The notes: generated from the letters alone by a model not told the origin. Shown: positions 44,862 to 52,894, counted from the first letter of the stretch. The stretch: DNA of 64,000 bases from Sanguibacter keddieii DSM 10542 (GCF_000024925.1 NC_013521.1:248001-312000), one strand, 5' to 3'. Made by a program: numbers and translations.

Positions 44862-46085
44862 TCAGGGGCGGGGGAAGGCGCCGCCCTGGGCGATGCGGCC
44901 GAGCTCGTGGGCGGAGGGCTTCGGGTGGCGCTCGAAGGTCTCGCGGTCGACCGCCACGAGTCCGAAGGTCGGCGCGTAGGAGCCCCACTCGTAGTTGTCG
45001 AGCAGGCTCCAGTGCAGGTACCCGCGGATGTCGACGCCGTCGGCCATCGCCCGCTCGAGGCTGTCGAGCGCGCCGTGCAGGTACGCGACGCGGCGGGTGT
45101 CGTCCGTGACGGACAGCCCGTTCTCGGTGACGATCACCGGGGTGTGCTCGGTGACCTCCCACGTGTGCCGTGCGGCCTCGCCGACGGCCTGGGGGTAGAA
45201 CTCGTAGCCGCTGAGCGTCAGCTCGACGCCGGGCTCCGGGTGCAGCGGGCCGTCGGTGCCGACGCGGGTGCGGGTGTACGACTGCACGCCCACCCAGTCG
45301 TCGTCGCGGGCGGCCACGAGGAACACGTCCTCGCGCGGCCACGAGTACTCGGCCGTCACGGCCTCGGCGCCGGGGAGCGCCTGGTACACCTGGTTGGCGA
45401 TGGTCCAGCCGACCTGGATCTGCGGGTCGATGGCCTTGATCGCGGCGCGTGCGGCGTGGTGCGCCTCGACGAGCACCTCGGTGGTCGCCGCGTCGGGCAG
45501 CGGGAGGCCGGCCTCGCGGAACGCCTCGGCGCCCAACGACGCGATGGCTCCGAACATCGCGACCATGTTCGGCTCGTTGATGGTGCAGACGTGGCTCACA
45601 CCGGTGCCGATGACGGGGGCGGTGCGCTCGACGTAGCGGACGAAGAGCTCGACCGCGCCAGGCGCCGTCCAGCCGCCGCGTGCGGCGAACCACTGCGGGA
45701 CGGTGAAGTGGTGCAGCGTGACGACGGGGCGCAGGCCACGCTCGATCGCGCCGTCGACCATGCGCCGGTAGTGGGCGAGCTCGGCGTTCGAGAACCGACC
45801 CTCGGTCGGCTCGATGCGAGCCCACTCGATGCTGAACCTGTAGTCGGTGAGCCCGAGGTCGACGAGGATGTCCATGTCCTCGGCCCACCGGTGGTAGCTG
45901 TCGGCGGCGTCGCCGCTCGGCTCCACGACGTGGCTGCCGGGGGTGGTCTCGAGGTGCCACCAGTCCGAGGCGGTGTTGTTGCCCTCGATCTGGTGGGCGG
46001 CGGTCGACGCGCCCCAGAGGAACCCTGCGGGGACCGACAGGGGGCGGACGGAGTTGGGGCGGTCGGTCGTGGGACTGACGGACAT
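44862..46085 (-). CDS. Glycoside hydrolase family 1 beta-glucosidase
   Basis: 407 residues. Family start FLWGASTAAHQIEGNN, acid/base Glu in CTINEPNMV, nucleophile Glu in VIVTENGLS, and the closing LHWSLLDNYEWGSYAPTFGL that recognises the sugar. Retaining beta-glucosidase/galactosidase acting in the cytoplasm. Second gene after an MFS transporter on the minus strand, with a strong hairpin in the 141-bp gap between them; likely controlled by the divergent TetR protein. Confidence 0.93.
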   Translation of the reverse strand: MSVSPTTDRPNSVRPLSVPAGFLWGASTAAHQIEGNNTASDWWHLETTPGSHVVEPSGDAADSYHRWAEDMDILVDLGLTDYRFSIEWARIEPTEGRFSNAELAHYRRMVDGAIERGLRPVVTLHHFTVPQWFAARGGWTAPGAVELFVRYVERTAPVIGTGVSHVCTINEPNMVAMFGAIASLGAEAFREAGLPLPDAATTEVLVEAHHAARAAIKAIDPQIQVGWTIANQVYQALPGAEAVTAEYSWPREDVFLVAARDDDWVGVQSYTRTRVGTDGPLHPEPGVELTLSGYEFYPQAVGEAARHTWEVTEHTPVIVTENGLSVTDDTRRVAYLHGALDSLERAMADGVDIRGYLHWSLLDNYEWGSYAPTFGLVAVDRETFERHPKPSAHELGRIAQGGAFPRP

Positions 46086-46107
46086 GGTGCTCCTCGGTGG
46101 TGGTGTG

Positions 46108-46142
46108 CGGCCCGGCCGCGCGGGGTGGGCGCGGCCGGGCCG
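46108..46142 (-). terminator. Intra-operon hairpin between MFS and GH1 genes
   Basis: Perfect 14-bp GC-only stem (CGGCCCGGCCGCGC) with a short loop, 23 bp upstream of the GH1 start. It may partly terminate transcription or protect processed mRNA, giving different levels of transporter and enzyme. Confidence 0.6.
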
Positions 46143-46207
46143 GCGTGCGGTGCTGCTGGGGGCCGGCTCTGGCAGGCAGCTGGGGTGGCTGCGGGCGTGG
46201 TGCCCGG

Positions 46208-46235
46208 CGGTCAGCGGACCTAACGGTCAGCGGAC
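46208..46235. repeat. 16-bp-period duplication at MFS stop
   Basis: CGGTCAGCGGAC occurs at 46208 and 46224; the second copy contains the reverse-strand stop of the MFS gene (TCA 46227-46229). Confidence 0.8.
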
Positions 46236-47513
46236 GCGGCGGATCGGCTTGATGCAGAGCGCGGAGACGATCGCCACGACGATGGCCGTGACGAAGATGC
46301 CGCGGTAGCCGGCGAGGCTGACGATCACGCCGGCGATCACGGGGGCGAGGATCTGCGGGCCGGTGTTGGCGACGTTGAGGATGCCGAGGTCCTTGGCGCG
46401 GTTCTCCTGGTCGGGGAGGACCTCTGCCATGAGGGCCTGGTCGACCGCGACGTAGATGCCGTAGGCGAACCCGCCGACGGCGAGGAACAGGTAGAACGAC
46501 GTGACGGTCGGCGAGACGGCGAGCGGCACCGTCGCGAAGGCGAGGACGAACGACGCGCCCATGACCAGGGCCTTGCGGCGGCCGAGCCAGTCGGACAGCG
46601 GTCCGGACACGAGGGTGGACAGGCCGGACGACGCGGCCATGATGAGCCCGCCGGTCGCGATCACCGGGGCGGCCTGCTCGGTGGTGAGGCCGACGTAGTC
46701 GGTGAGCACGAACAGCTGGTAGAGCACCACGAGCATGAAGGAGAGCAGCAGCAGGAACCTGCCGGCGAGGGCCCAGAGGAAGTCGGCGTCGCGAGGGACG
46801 CGGAACGTCGCGAGCAGCTCGCGGGCGTTCAGCGCTGGCCGCGGGACGCCGCGGTTGTCGGTGTCGCGGGCGAAGAAGAAGACGACGAGCGCGGCGACGA
46901 CGAGGGTGAGCGGGACGACCTTGAGGCCGTCGCGGGGGACGGCGAGGAAGCTGGCCGCGACGACGCCGCCGAGGCTCTGCGCGAGCAGCTGCCCGACACC
47001 GACGACGGACGACGCCTTGCCGAGGCTCTCGGGGGCGACGCGGTCGGCGAGGATCGCGATGAGCGGTCCGAGGAACGCGTTGAGCGACACCTGGAACACG
47101 CCCCACAGGACGACGAGGAGCGCAAAGCTCGGTGCGACCGACATGGTCATGACCGCGGCGGCTGCGACGAGCCCGCCGACGAGGATCCACGGGTTGCGCG
47201 AGCCCCAGCGGGTGCGCGTGCGGTCGGAGAGGGCGCCGAAGACGATGTTCGCCAGCATCCCGGCGACCGCTCCCACGACGGAGAGGACGGCGTAGAGGGC
47301 GACCTTGGCGTCGGCGTCGATCTGCTCCATGAGTGCCTGGATGAGCGTGCCACCCGCGGCGACGGGGAGCATCCAGCCGAAGTGGGCGACGAGGAACACC
47401 GGCGCGATGCGGCCGAGGCGCGGCCGGGCCGGCTGGACGTCCGGGGTGGCGGGTCCGACGTCGAGGCCGTCGCGCGACTGCGGCGAGGTGCTGGGGTCTG
47501 AGGTGAGGGACAT
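46227..47513 (-). CDS. MFS transporter for beta-glucosides (inferred)
   Basis: 428 residues, 12 membrane segments. The loop GALSDRTRTRWGSRNPWI resembles sugar-cation (GPH/SLC45-like) symporters, with a second half motif SGPLSDWLGRRKAL. Co-directional with the GH1 glucosidase, so probably imports the glucoside that GH1 cleaves. AGGAGACACAG precedes the ATG. Confidence 0.85.
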   Translation of the reverse strand: MSLTSDPSTSPQSRDGLDVGPATPDVQPARPRLGRIAPVFLVAHFGWMLPVAAGGTLIQALMEQIDADAKVALYAVLSVVGAVAGMLANIVFGALSDRTRTRWGSRNPWILVGGLVAAAAVMTMSVAPSFALLVVLWGVFQVSLNAFLGPLIAILADRVAPESLGKASSVVGVGQLLAQSLGGVVAASFLAVPRDGLKVVPLTLVVAALVVFFFARDTDNRGVPRPALNARELLATFRVPRDADFLWALAGRFLLLLSFMLVVLYQLFVLTDYVGLTTEQAAPVIATGGLIMAASSGLSTLVSGPLSDWLGRRKALVMGASFVLAFATVPLAVSPTVTSFYLFLAVGGFAYGIYVAVDQALMAEVLPDQENRAKDLGILNVANTGPQILAPVIAGVIVSLAGYRGIFVTAIVVAIVSALCIKPIRRVR

Positions 47514-47578
47514 CTGTGTCTCCTGGTGCGGCGGTGCGGTTCCAGCTCAGTCGGTGGCTGAGGGCAGCGAGCATACAT

Positions 47579-47603
47579 GAAAACCAAGCCACGCTCGGTT
47601 TTC
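47579..47603. promoter_or_regulatory. TetR operator between MFS and TetR genes
   Basis: Inverted repeat with 10-nt arms GAAAACCAAG / CTCGGTTTTC (one mismatch) and 5-nt spacer, in an AT-rich patch. Typical size for a TetR dimer site; positioned to control both divergent directions. Confidence 0.7.
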
Positions 47604-47640
47604 GTTCTTGACCAGGCGAGACGCGACTAGGGTGAGGCGC

Positions 47641-48276
47641 ATGAACCGCCCCAGAGGCCCGTACGCCAAGACCGCGCGACGGCGCGAGGAGATCCTCCAG
47701 GCGGCCCTCGAGGCCTACGCGGAGAGCGACGCGGCGGGCCCCACGATCAAGGACATCGCCCGCCGTGCCGGACTGAGCGAGGCCGGGGTGCTGCACCACT
47801 TCGGGGGTCGCGAAGAGCTCCTCACCGCCGTGGTCGCCGAGCGCGACGAGGTCGACGCGCGCGCCTACGCCGACCACTTCGCGCCGCTGGTCCAGCACAA
47901 CATGCAGACCCCGGGGCTGGTCCGGCTCTTCACGCGCATCGCGGCCGCCTCCGTCGAGTCCGACCACCCTGCCAACGAGTTCTTCGCCGCCCGCTACGCA
48001 CGCCTCCGTGACGAGATCGGTGCGACGGGCCCCGGCGGAGGCGACGACGAGGACGCGTGGCGCGCCCGGGTGATGCTCGCCGTCGTCGACGGCCTCCAGC
48101 TCCAGTGGCTCCACGACCCGAGCATCGACATGGCAGGGGATGCTGTGCGGCTCGCGGAGGCGCTCGGGCTGGCGCTCGACGAGGAAGCCCCCGCGGACGG
48201 GACCGACGAGCCCGACCAGACGCCCGGCTCGGCCGGGCCCGTCTCCGGCGGCTCGCCGGCAGCCCCCGGCTCCTGA
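47641..48276 (+). CDS. TetR-family transcriptional regulator
   Basis: 211 residues. N-terminal HTH (REEILQAALEAYAESDAAGP, then TIKDIARRAGLSEAGVLHHF) and a helical ligand domain. The last ~30 residues are a non-helical acidic, Gly/Pro-rich tail ending GGSPAAPGS, the end of which is shared with the unrelated DUF2231 protein and derives from the repeat-associated block. ATG 47641 is 7 nt after TAGGGT. Divergent from the MFS/GH1 pair. Confidence 0.87.
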   Translation: MNRPRGPYAKTARRREEILQAALEAYAESDAAGPTIKDIARRAGLSEAGVLHHFGGREELLTAVVAERDEVDARAYADHFAPLVQHNMQTPGLVRLFTRIAAASVESDHPANEFFAARYARLRDEIGATGPGGGDDEDAWRARVMLAVVDGLQLQWLHDPSIDMAGDAVRLAEALGLALDEEAPADGTDEPDQTPGSAGPVSGGSPAAPGS

Positions 48277-48300
48277 CCCACCCCACCCCGCCCGGCCGTC

Positions 48301-48365
48301 CTCATGCCCGGGGCGCGACCGTGCACCCCTCTACGGAGGGCTTCGCGGTCGCGCCCCGAGCATGG
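48301..48365. repeat. Dispersed palindromic repeat, copy 3
   Basis: Arms TCATGCCCGGGGCGCGACCG and CGGTCGCGCCCCGAGCATGG around a CCCTCTACGGAGGG inner hairpin. Homology to copy 2 starts at 48258 in the TetR gene and continues through the stop codon into the hairpin. Confidence 0.88.
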
Positions 48366-48381
48366 GTACGGGTCGCATTTG

Positions 48382-48395
48382 GTTGAAGCATCAAC
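48382..48395. promoter_or_regulatory. MarR-type operator upstream of monooxygenase
   Basis: GTTGA-AGCA-TCAAC, a palindrome resembling the TTGA/TCAA sites bound by redox-sensing MarR/HxlR proteins in actinobacteria. It lies 52 bp before the monooxygenase start codon; TACTGT at 48396 may be the -10. Confidence 0.55.
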
Positions 48396-48446
48396 TACTG
48401 TGGGGTGTGTCGGCGGGGCGTCGGCACCGGCGAGCAGGAGACGGAC

Positions 48447-49490
48447 ATGAGCAACGCACTCGAATTCGGCATCGACACCTTCGGCGACGTCACCCCCGGG
48501 CCCGACGGGACGCTCAAGAGCCACGCGCAGGTGATCCGTGACGTGGTCGAAGAGGGTGTCCTCGCCGACCAGGTGGGCCTCGACTTCATCGGTATCGGCG
48601 AGCACCACCGCGCCGACTACTCCATCTCCGCGCCCGACACCGTCCTCACCGCCATCGCCGCCAAGACCGAGCGCATCCGCGTCGGGTCTGCGGTCACCGT
48701 GCTGTCGAGCGACGACCCCATCCGCGTGTTCCAGCGTTTCGCGACCATCGACGCGATCTCGAACGGGCGTGCCGAGGTCATCCTCGGGCGCGGCTCCTTC
48801 ATCGAGTCCTTCCCGCTGTTCGGCTACGACCTGCAGCAGTACGAGGAGCTCTTCGAGGAGAAGCTCGACCTGTTCATGAAGGTCCGCGAGCAGAACCCCG
48901 TCACGTGGTCCGGCACCACCCGCCGGTCGCTCACGGACCAGGAGGTGTTCCCGCACGTCGAGAACGGCCTGCTCCCCGCCTGGATCGCGGTCGGCGGCAG
49001 CCCGCAGAGCGTCGTGCGCGCCGCCGGCTACGGCCTGCCGCTCATGCTCGCCATCATCGGTGGTGACCCGCTGGCCTTCAAGCAGTTCACCGACCTGTAC
49101 CGCCGCGCCCTCGGCGAGTTCGGCAAGCCGCTCCAGCCCGTCGGCGTCCACGCCCCCGGGTACATCGCCGAGACCGACGAGCAGGCGATGGAGGACTCCT
49201 GGCCGCTCATCGGCAAGTACTTCTCCAAGATCGCCCTCGAGCGCGGCGGCCGTGCCATGGGCGAGGGCCAGTTCCGCGCGCAGGTCGGCCCCGAGGGCGC
49301 GTACTTCATCGGGTCCCCCGAGACGGTCGCCAAGAAGATCGTCCGTGTGGTCAAGGGCCTCGACCTCGACCGCTTCGACTTCAAGTACGCCAACGGGCCG
49401 ATGGAGCACGGCAAGCTGCTCAACAGCCTCGAGCTGTACGGGACCAAGGTCGTGCCGCTGGTGCGGGAGATGCTGCACGACGGGGCCTAG
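48447..49490 (+). CDS. Luciferase-like flavin monooxygenase (LLM class)
   Basis: 347 residues, TIM-barrel LLM enzyme using reduced FMN. Family blocks: GIDTFGDVTPGPDG, LDFIGIGEHHRADYSISAPD, TERIRVGSAVTVLSSDDPIR, AEVILGRGSFIESF and WIAVGGSPQSVVRAAGYGLP. Probably oxidises a small organic compound. ATG 48447 chosen for GCAGGAG and family start. A palindromic MarR-like operator lies in its promoter, but no intact MarR gene is adjacent; see the fragment at 49542. Confidence 0.88.
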   Translation: MSNALEFGIDTFGDVTPGPDGTLKSHAQVIRDVVEEGVLADQVGLDFIGIGEHHRADYSISAPDTVLTAIAAKTERIRVGSAVTVLSSDDPIRVFQRFATIDAISNGRAEVILGRGSFIESFPLFGYDLQQYEELFEEKLDLFMKVREQNPVTWSGTTRRSLTDQEVFPHVENGLLPAWIAVGGSPQSVVRAAGYGLPLMLAIIGGDPLAFKQFTDLYRRALGEFGKPLQPVGVHAPGYIAETDEQAMEDSWPLIGKYFSKIALERGGRAMGEGQFRAQVGPEGAYFIGSPETVAKKIVRVVKGLDLDRFDFKYANGPMEHGKLLNSLELYGTKVVPLVREMLHDGA

Positions 49491-49541
49491 CTGTTCTCTG
49501 TCGTGGGGACACGCTGACGCCCCGCTGGCCCAGCCGGGAGA

Positions 49542-49640
49542 CGACGCTTCGTCGAGCGGTACCAGGGCCGCCGCCAGATCCACCTCGAGCTGACCCGTGA
49601 AGGTCGCCGACTCGCACCGGTGACCGCGGGGAGGTGGTTG
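49542..49640 (+). pseudogene. Possible MarR-type regulator remnant
   Basis: A short stretch reads RRFVERYQGRRQIHLELTRE followed by GRRLAP, resembling the wing and following helix of MarR/PadR regulators (xVxLTxxGRxL). No HTH part or start is found. It lies within the 297-bp gap after the monooxygenase, which otherwise holds nothing recognisable. Low confidence. Confidence 0.3.
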
Positions 49641-49787
49641 CGCAGGCCGGGCATCTCCCGTCGCGGGACGGCGCGCCAGAGGTCACGAAGTGATCACGAT
49701 GTCCGCTGCGCGGTCACGGAAGGTCGCCGTCGCCCAACGAGGCGGTCGAGGGGACGCTCTGTCCCCGAGACGAGAGGACGAGAGACG

Positions 49788-50357
49788 ATGACCTCGAACG
49801 ACCACGATCGACCGTGGACGGCCCGCCGCCGGACTCGGCTGACAGCGAGCTCGGTGCTGCTGGCCGCTTGCCTGGTAGTCACCTCTGGGCTACCCGCGCA
49901 CGCGGACTACTACGCCGGTGGCATGCCCAAGACGACCTTCAACGTCCGCTACGTCGCGGTCAACGACCAGTGGACGCAGCACTTCAACGACTCCAGAGCC
50001 CGGTGGAACAACACCTCGGGCACCGGGGTCTCGATCGGCAAGACCACGACCGCGGCCGCGACGATGACGGCGAGCCGCTACAACGAGTCGTGGTACGGGT
50101 TGTACTCGCCGTCGGGCGTGCGCGGGATCAACCGTGTGTTCTCGATCAAGATCAACGCGCGGACGCTCTCGGACAACGCCGGCGGCAACCTCACCGCATG
50201 GATCAACAGCACCTCGACGCACGAGCTGGGCCACGCGCTCAGCCTGTCCGACAACCCGGACACGACCAAGGCGTCTCTCATGAAGCACAGCCGGAACCGC
50301 ACCACGGTCATCAAGCCGCAGGCGTACGACATCTCCGAAGTGAAGAGGATCTACTGA
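49788..50357 (+). CDS. Secreted zinc metalloprotease (HExxH)
   Basis: 189 residues. A signal peptide (SSVLLAACLVVTSGLPAHA) ends at ~43, then a compact metalloprotease domain with STHELGHALSLSDNP, the HExxH zinc motif followed by Asp rather than the His of matrixins, and a Met-turn candidate KASLMKHS. The HExxHxxxxxD pattern recalls snapalysin-type small proteases. ATG 49788 fits the signal peptide. It overlaps the next gene by one base (TGATG), so the two are co-translated. Confidence 0.8.
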   Translation: MTSNDHDRPWTARRRTRLTASSVLLAACLVVTSGLPAHADYYAGGMPKTTFNVRYVAVNDQWTQHFNDSRARWNNTSGTGVSIGKTTTAAATMTASRYNESWYGLYSPSGVRGINRVFSIKINARTLSDNAGGNLTAWINSTSTHELGHALSLSDNPDTTKASLMKHSRNRTTVIKPQAYDISEVKRIY

Positions 50358-50995
50358 TGCGCACGCGACTCGAGACAGCCCTTGCTGCGACCGCCGCAGT
50401 CGCCGCGCTGACCGTCGCAGGCTGCTCGGCACCGGACGTCGACGGGTCCGCAGCAGGCGGTGACGACTCCGTGACCCTGAGTGCGGACTACCCGGTCTAC
50501 GACTCGCTTGAGGCTGCTGGAGACGAGGCCGACGCGGTGGTCAGGGGTGTGTACATCAGCTCCGAGGTCGACCTCCTCTACCCCATTGTCGACGCCGGTG
50601 GCGATGCCGAGACGAACCCCCAGGACGGAGTCGACGTGTCGCAGGAGGACCTCGACGAGATGGCGGTCGTCATCACCGTGAGCCGGGTCGAGGTCACCGA
50701 GGTGCTGAAGGGGGACCTCCAGGTCGGAGACGTCATCGAGGTGTCGCAGCTCGGTGGGCGATACGACGACGTCCAGTACGACGAGGAGAGCACGACGCTG
50801 CTCGAGCAGGTCGCGGCGACGGAGGTGGTCGTGCTCCTCAACGACACCGGGGCTGGTCGGTTCGACCTGATCAATCCCGCTCAGGGTCTCTTCGAGGTCG
50901 AGGGGGACTCTGTGACGGCGGTCGAGCCGGACTCCGGTCTTGGCGACGTCGACACTCTCGACGCGATCCGTGAGCTGGTCGCGGAGCCCAGCTGA
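50357..50995 (+). CDS. Lipoprotein, unknown
   Basis: 212 residues. Lipobox ALTVAGC, then a beta-rich domain with the pattern YDSLEAAGDEADAVVRGVY, VEVTEVLKGDLQVGDVIEV, VVVLLNDTGAGRFDLINPAQ and GLFEVEGDSV. The same pattern recurs in the membrane protein at 51045-51680. Co-translated with the metalloprotease and convergent with the sigma-factor cluster; it may share a stress response with it. No molecular function is claimed. Confidence 0.75.
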   Translation: MRTRLETALAATAAVAALTVAGCSAPDVDGSAAGGDDSVTLSADYPVYDSLEAAGDEADAVVRGVYISSEVDLLYPIVDAGGDAETNPQDGVDVSQEDLDEMAVVITVSRVEVTEVLKGDLQVGDVIEVSQLGGRYDDVQYDEESTTLLEQVAATEVVVLLNDTGAGRFDLINPAQGLFEVEGDSVTAVEPDSGLGDVDTLDAIRELVAEPS

Positions 50996-51044
50996 GCGGC
51001 TGCCGGACGGGATGGCGTGCAGCGGCGCCTCCCGTCCGGCTCGC

Positions 51045-51680
51045 TCACCGAAGCCCGAGGGCCTCTGCCGCTGCTGGGCTGACCGTCAGAGAGCCGTCAA
51101 GACTGGCACCGACCTGGTCGCCGTGGACCAGGAAGGCGCTCTGGCCCGCCGGTGACGTGAGCTGCCAGCGGTCTCCGAGGGGTGAGAGGGCCAGTACGTA
51201 CTCTTGGCCGACCTGCAGTGGCTCTGCTTCCGCGGTGGGTTCGATCCCATCGGCTACAGCGGGGACGAGGACGTCGATCTGGCCCTCTCGTCCGTCGCCG
51301 GTGACGGCTGCGACGGATACCGTGTAAGAGACCATGTCGTTGCCTTCGACGACGACTCGTGCGTCTGTCATGACCGTGGCGGCGACCAGGTTCGCGGACG
51401 CCGACTCCAGCTGCTCGAAGCTCTCGTAGTACGCCGAGTCGGCCAGAGGTGCGTCCGGCTCGAGCAGTCGTGGGACCGCGACCAGAGCGACGATCGTGAC
51501 TGCCAGGCATGCTGCGGCCGCGAGCACTGCAGGGCGCCCCCTGCGGTGTGGGCTCGCCGTGGTCGGGCCGGCAGCGGCGCGTTGGAGACCAGGGACGACG
51601 GCGTCCAGGGTGGGACGCCGGTGCCCGCTGCGGTCTCGGGGGACGGGACTGGCTGCTCGGAGCCGCTCGACGGGTCTCAT
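51045..51680 (-). CDS. Membrane-anchored protein, possible sigma-factor partner
   Basis: 211 residues: a ~50-residue basic cytoplasmic N-terminus, one membrane segment (VLAAAACLAVTIVALVAVPR), and an external domain related to the lipoprotein at 50357 (YYESFEQLESASANLVAATV ... VGQEYVLALSPLGDRWQL). Its ATG overlaps the sigma-factor stop (ATGA), as anti-sigma genes often do, but no zinc anti-sigma motif (HxxxCxxC) is present. Anti-sigma-like control is inferred from position only. Confidence 0.7.
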   Translation of the reverse strand: MRPVERLRAASPVPRDRSGHRRPTLDAVVPGLQRAAAGPTTASPHRRGRPAVLAAAACLAVTIVALVAVPRLLEPDAPLADSAYYESFEQLESASANLVAATVMTDARVVVEGNDMVSYTVSVAAVTGDGREGQIDVLVPAVADGIEPTAEAEPLQVGQEYVLALSPLGDRWQLTSPAGQSAFLVHGDQVGASLDGSLTVSPAAAEALGLR

Positions 51681-52210
51681 GATGCTGTCCTCTGCTCGGT
51701 CTGCGTGTAGTGGTCGGCGAAGCGACGTCGTGCGCGGTGGAGGCGTACCCAGAGCGTGGACGCCGAGACCTCCAGGAGGTGGGAGATCTCGGAGACGGTC
51801 AGGTCGTCCCAGTACCGGAGCTGGAGCAACTCTCGGTCGGTCGTCGACAGTGCTGACAGCGCCTGCAGGACGTCGTCTGCTGCGTCGTCGGTCGGTGGTA
51901 GGGAGGTTCGGTCGCAGAGCCCCGCCTCGAGCCTCGATGCTCGCTCACGAGACCTGTAGAGATCTCCGACCGTGTGTCGCGCGGTCGCGAACAACCATGC
52001 TGGTGACGGGACGCGGCCTTCGCGGCGGCTGAGCTCCCAGGCGCGGCGGAACGTCTCGGCGGCGAGCTCGGTGGCGTCCGCCTCGTTGTCGACGCGACGC
52101 ACCACGAACCTGACGACGCGGTCGTAGTGGTCTTCGAAGAGTGCCGTGAAGACCTTCGTGGTCTTGAGGTCCACCGTGTGCTGGTGCTTCATGCTCACAG
52201 AGTTGTCCAT
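51677..52210 (-). CDS. ECF sigma factor (sigma-70 family)
   Basis: 177 residues. Region 2 (FEDHYDRVVRFVVRRVDNEA, AAETFRRAWE, PAWLFATARHTVGDLYRSRE) and region 4 (ALSTTDRELLQLRYWDDLTV, ISHLLEVSASTLWVRLHRAR) are complete. The ATG at 52210 has AAGGAA about 8 nt upstream. The upstream region shares a TGCGAGTGCC...TGTAC motif with the other sigma gene. Confidence 0.88.
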   Translation of the reverse strand: MDNSVSMKHQHTVDLKTTKVFTALFEDHYDRVVRFVVRRVDNEADATELAAETFRRAWELSRREGRVPSPAWLFATARHTVGDLYRSRERASRLEAGLCDRTSLPPTDDAADDVLQALSALSTTDRELLQLRYWDDLTVSEISHLLEVSASTLWVRLHRARRRFADHYTQTEQRTAS

Positions 52211-52248
52211 GTGTGCCCGTTCCTTACATGCCTCGAGACCTTCACCCT

Positions 52249-52263
52249 GCGAGTGCCTGTACT
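52249..52263. promoter_or_regulatory. Motif shared by both sigma-gene upstream regions (copy 1)
   Basis: TGCGAGTGCCTGTAC, 38 bp before the start of the sigma gene ending at 52210. The second copy, at 52874-52894 before the other sigma gene, has six extra bases in the middle (TGCGAGTGCC-cttgcc-TGTAC). Confidence 0.45.
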
Positions 52264-52341
52264 CGCGTGCGCGGCTGGCACGTCCGACCACCTGCCGGGT
52301 CAGAGGTCCTGGGTGCCAGGACCGCTTCAGGCCAGCGAGGG

Positions 52342-52833
52342 TCACGTGACGGTGAGCCTGTTCTCCGTGACGGGATCGGCGAGGAGGGTGCTCCTCAGGA
52401 GTGCACGCGCACGAGTCAGCCGGCTGCGGACGGCAGCCGGGGTGATCTCGAGCGCTCCTGCGATCTCGTGGTCGGTCAGGCGTCCCCAGTAGGTCATGAC
52501 CAGCACCTCTCGGTGCAGAGGGGGGAGCCGTAGAAGGGCGTCACGGACATCGAGGCATGCGTCGTCCGCTCGAGGGCGGACGATCCGCAGGTCGTCGGCG
52601 AGCGTCCGGCGCAGCTCCGCGGAGCGCAGGCGCCGTCTGTACTCGTTGCCGACGAGGTTGCGGAGCACGCCGTACAGCCACGGCACGCTCAACGACCCTC
52701 CGGCGACCGATCGTTCCCACATGATGCGGAACGCCTCGGTGACGACCTCCTCCGCGTCGTCCCGAGAGCTCAGCCGTCGCTCCGCGAGACGGAGCGCAGG
52801 GGGGTAGTTCGTCGTGAAGAATGTCGAGAACAT
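52342..52833 (-). CDS. ECF sigma factor, second
   Basis: 163 residues, lacking much before region 2: FFTTNYPPALRLAERRLSSR, EEVVTEAFRIMWER, VPWLYGVLRNLVGNEYRRR; region 4 is LPPLHREVLVMTYWGRLTDH and ITPAAVRSRLTRARALLR. Start ATG 52833 preferred (GAGGTGGGG upstream); an ATG at 52860 has its purine run too close. Lies 131 bp upstream of the other sigma gene on the same strand, so they may be cotranscribed. Confidence 0.85.
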   Translation of the reverse strand: MFSTFFTTNYPPALRLAERRLSSRDDAEEVVTEAFRIMWERSVAGGSLSVPWLYGVLRNLVGNEYRRRLRSAELRRTLADDLRIVRPRADDACLDVRDALLRLPPLHREVLVMTYWGRLTDHEIAGALEITPAAVRSRLTRARALLRSTLLADPVTENRLTVT

Positions 52834-52873
52834 CGCTGTGCCCCACCTCGTCCGCGGCATCCCTCCCGCCGTG

Positions 52874-52894
52874 TGCGAGTGCCCTTGCCTGTAC
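52874..52894. promoter_or_regulatory. Motif shared by both sigma-gene upstream regions (copy 2)
   Basis: TGCGAGTGCCCTTGCCTGTAC, 40 bp upstream of the sigma-gene start at 52833. Same 10-mer and 5-mer as at 52249-52263, at nearly the same distance from the start. Nothing else is recognised between here and the GH27 stop at 53066. Confidence 0.45.

Noticed and set aside
44017-48114. Very long minus-strand frame covering several genes
   Set aside because: Crosses GH1, MFS and TetR genes out of frame with them; Arg/Pro-rich shadow.
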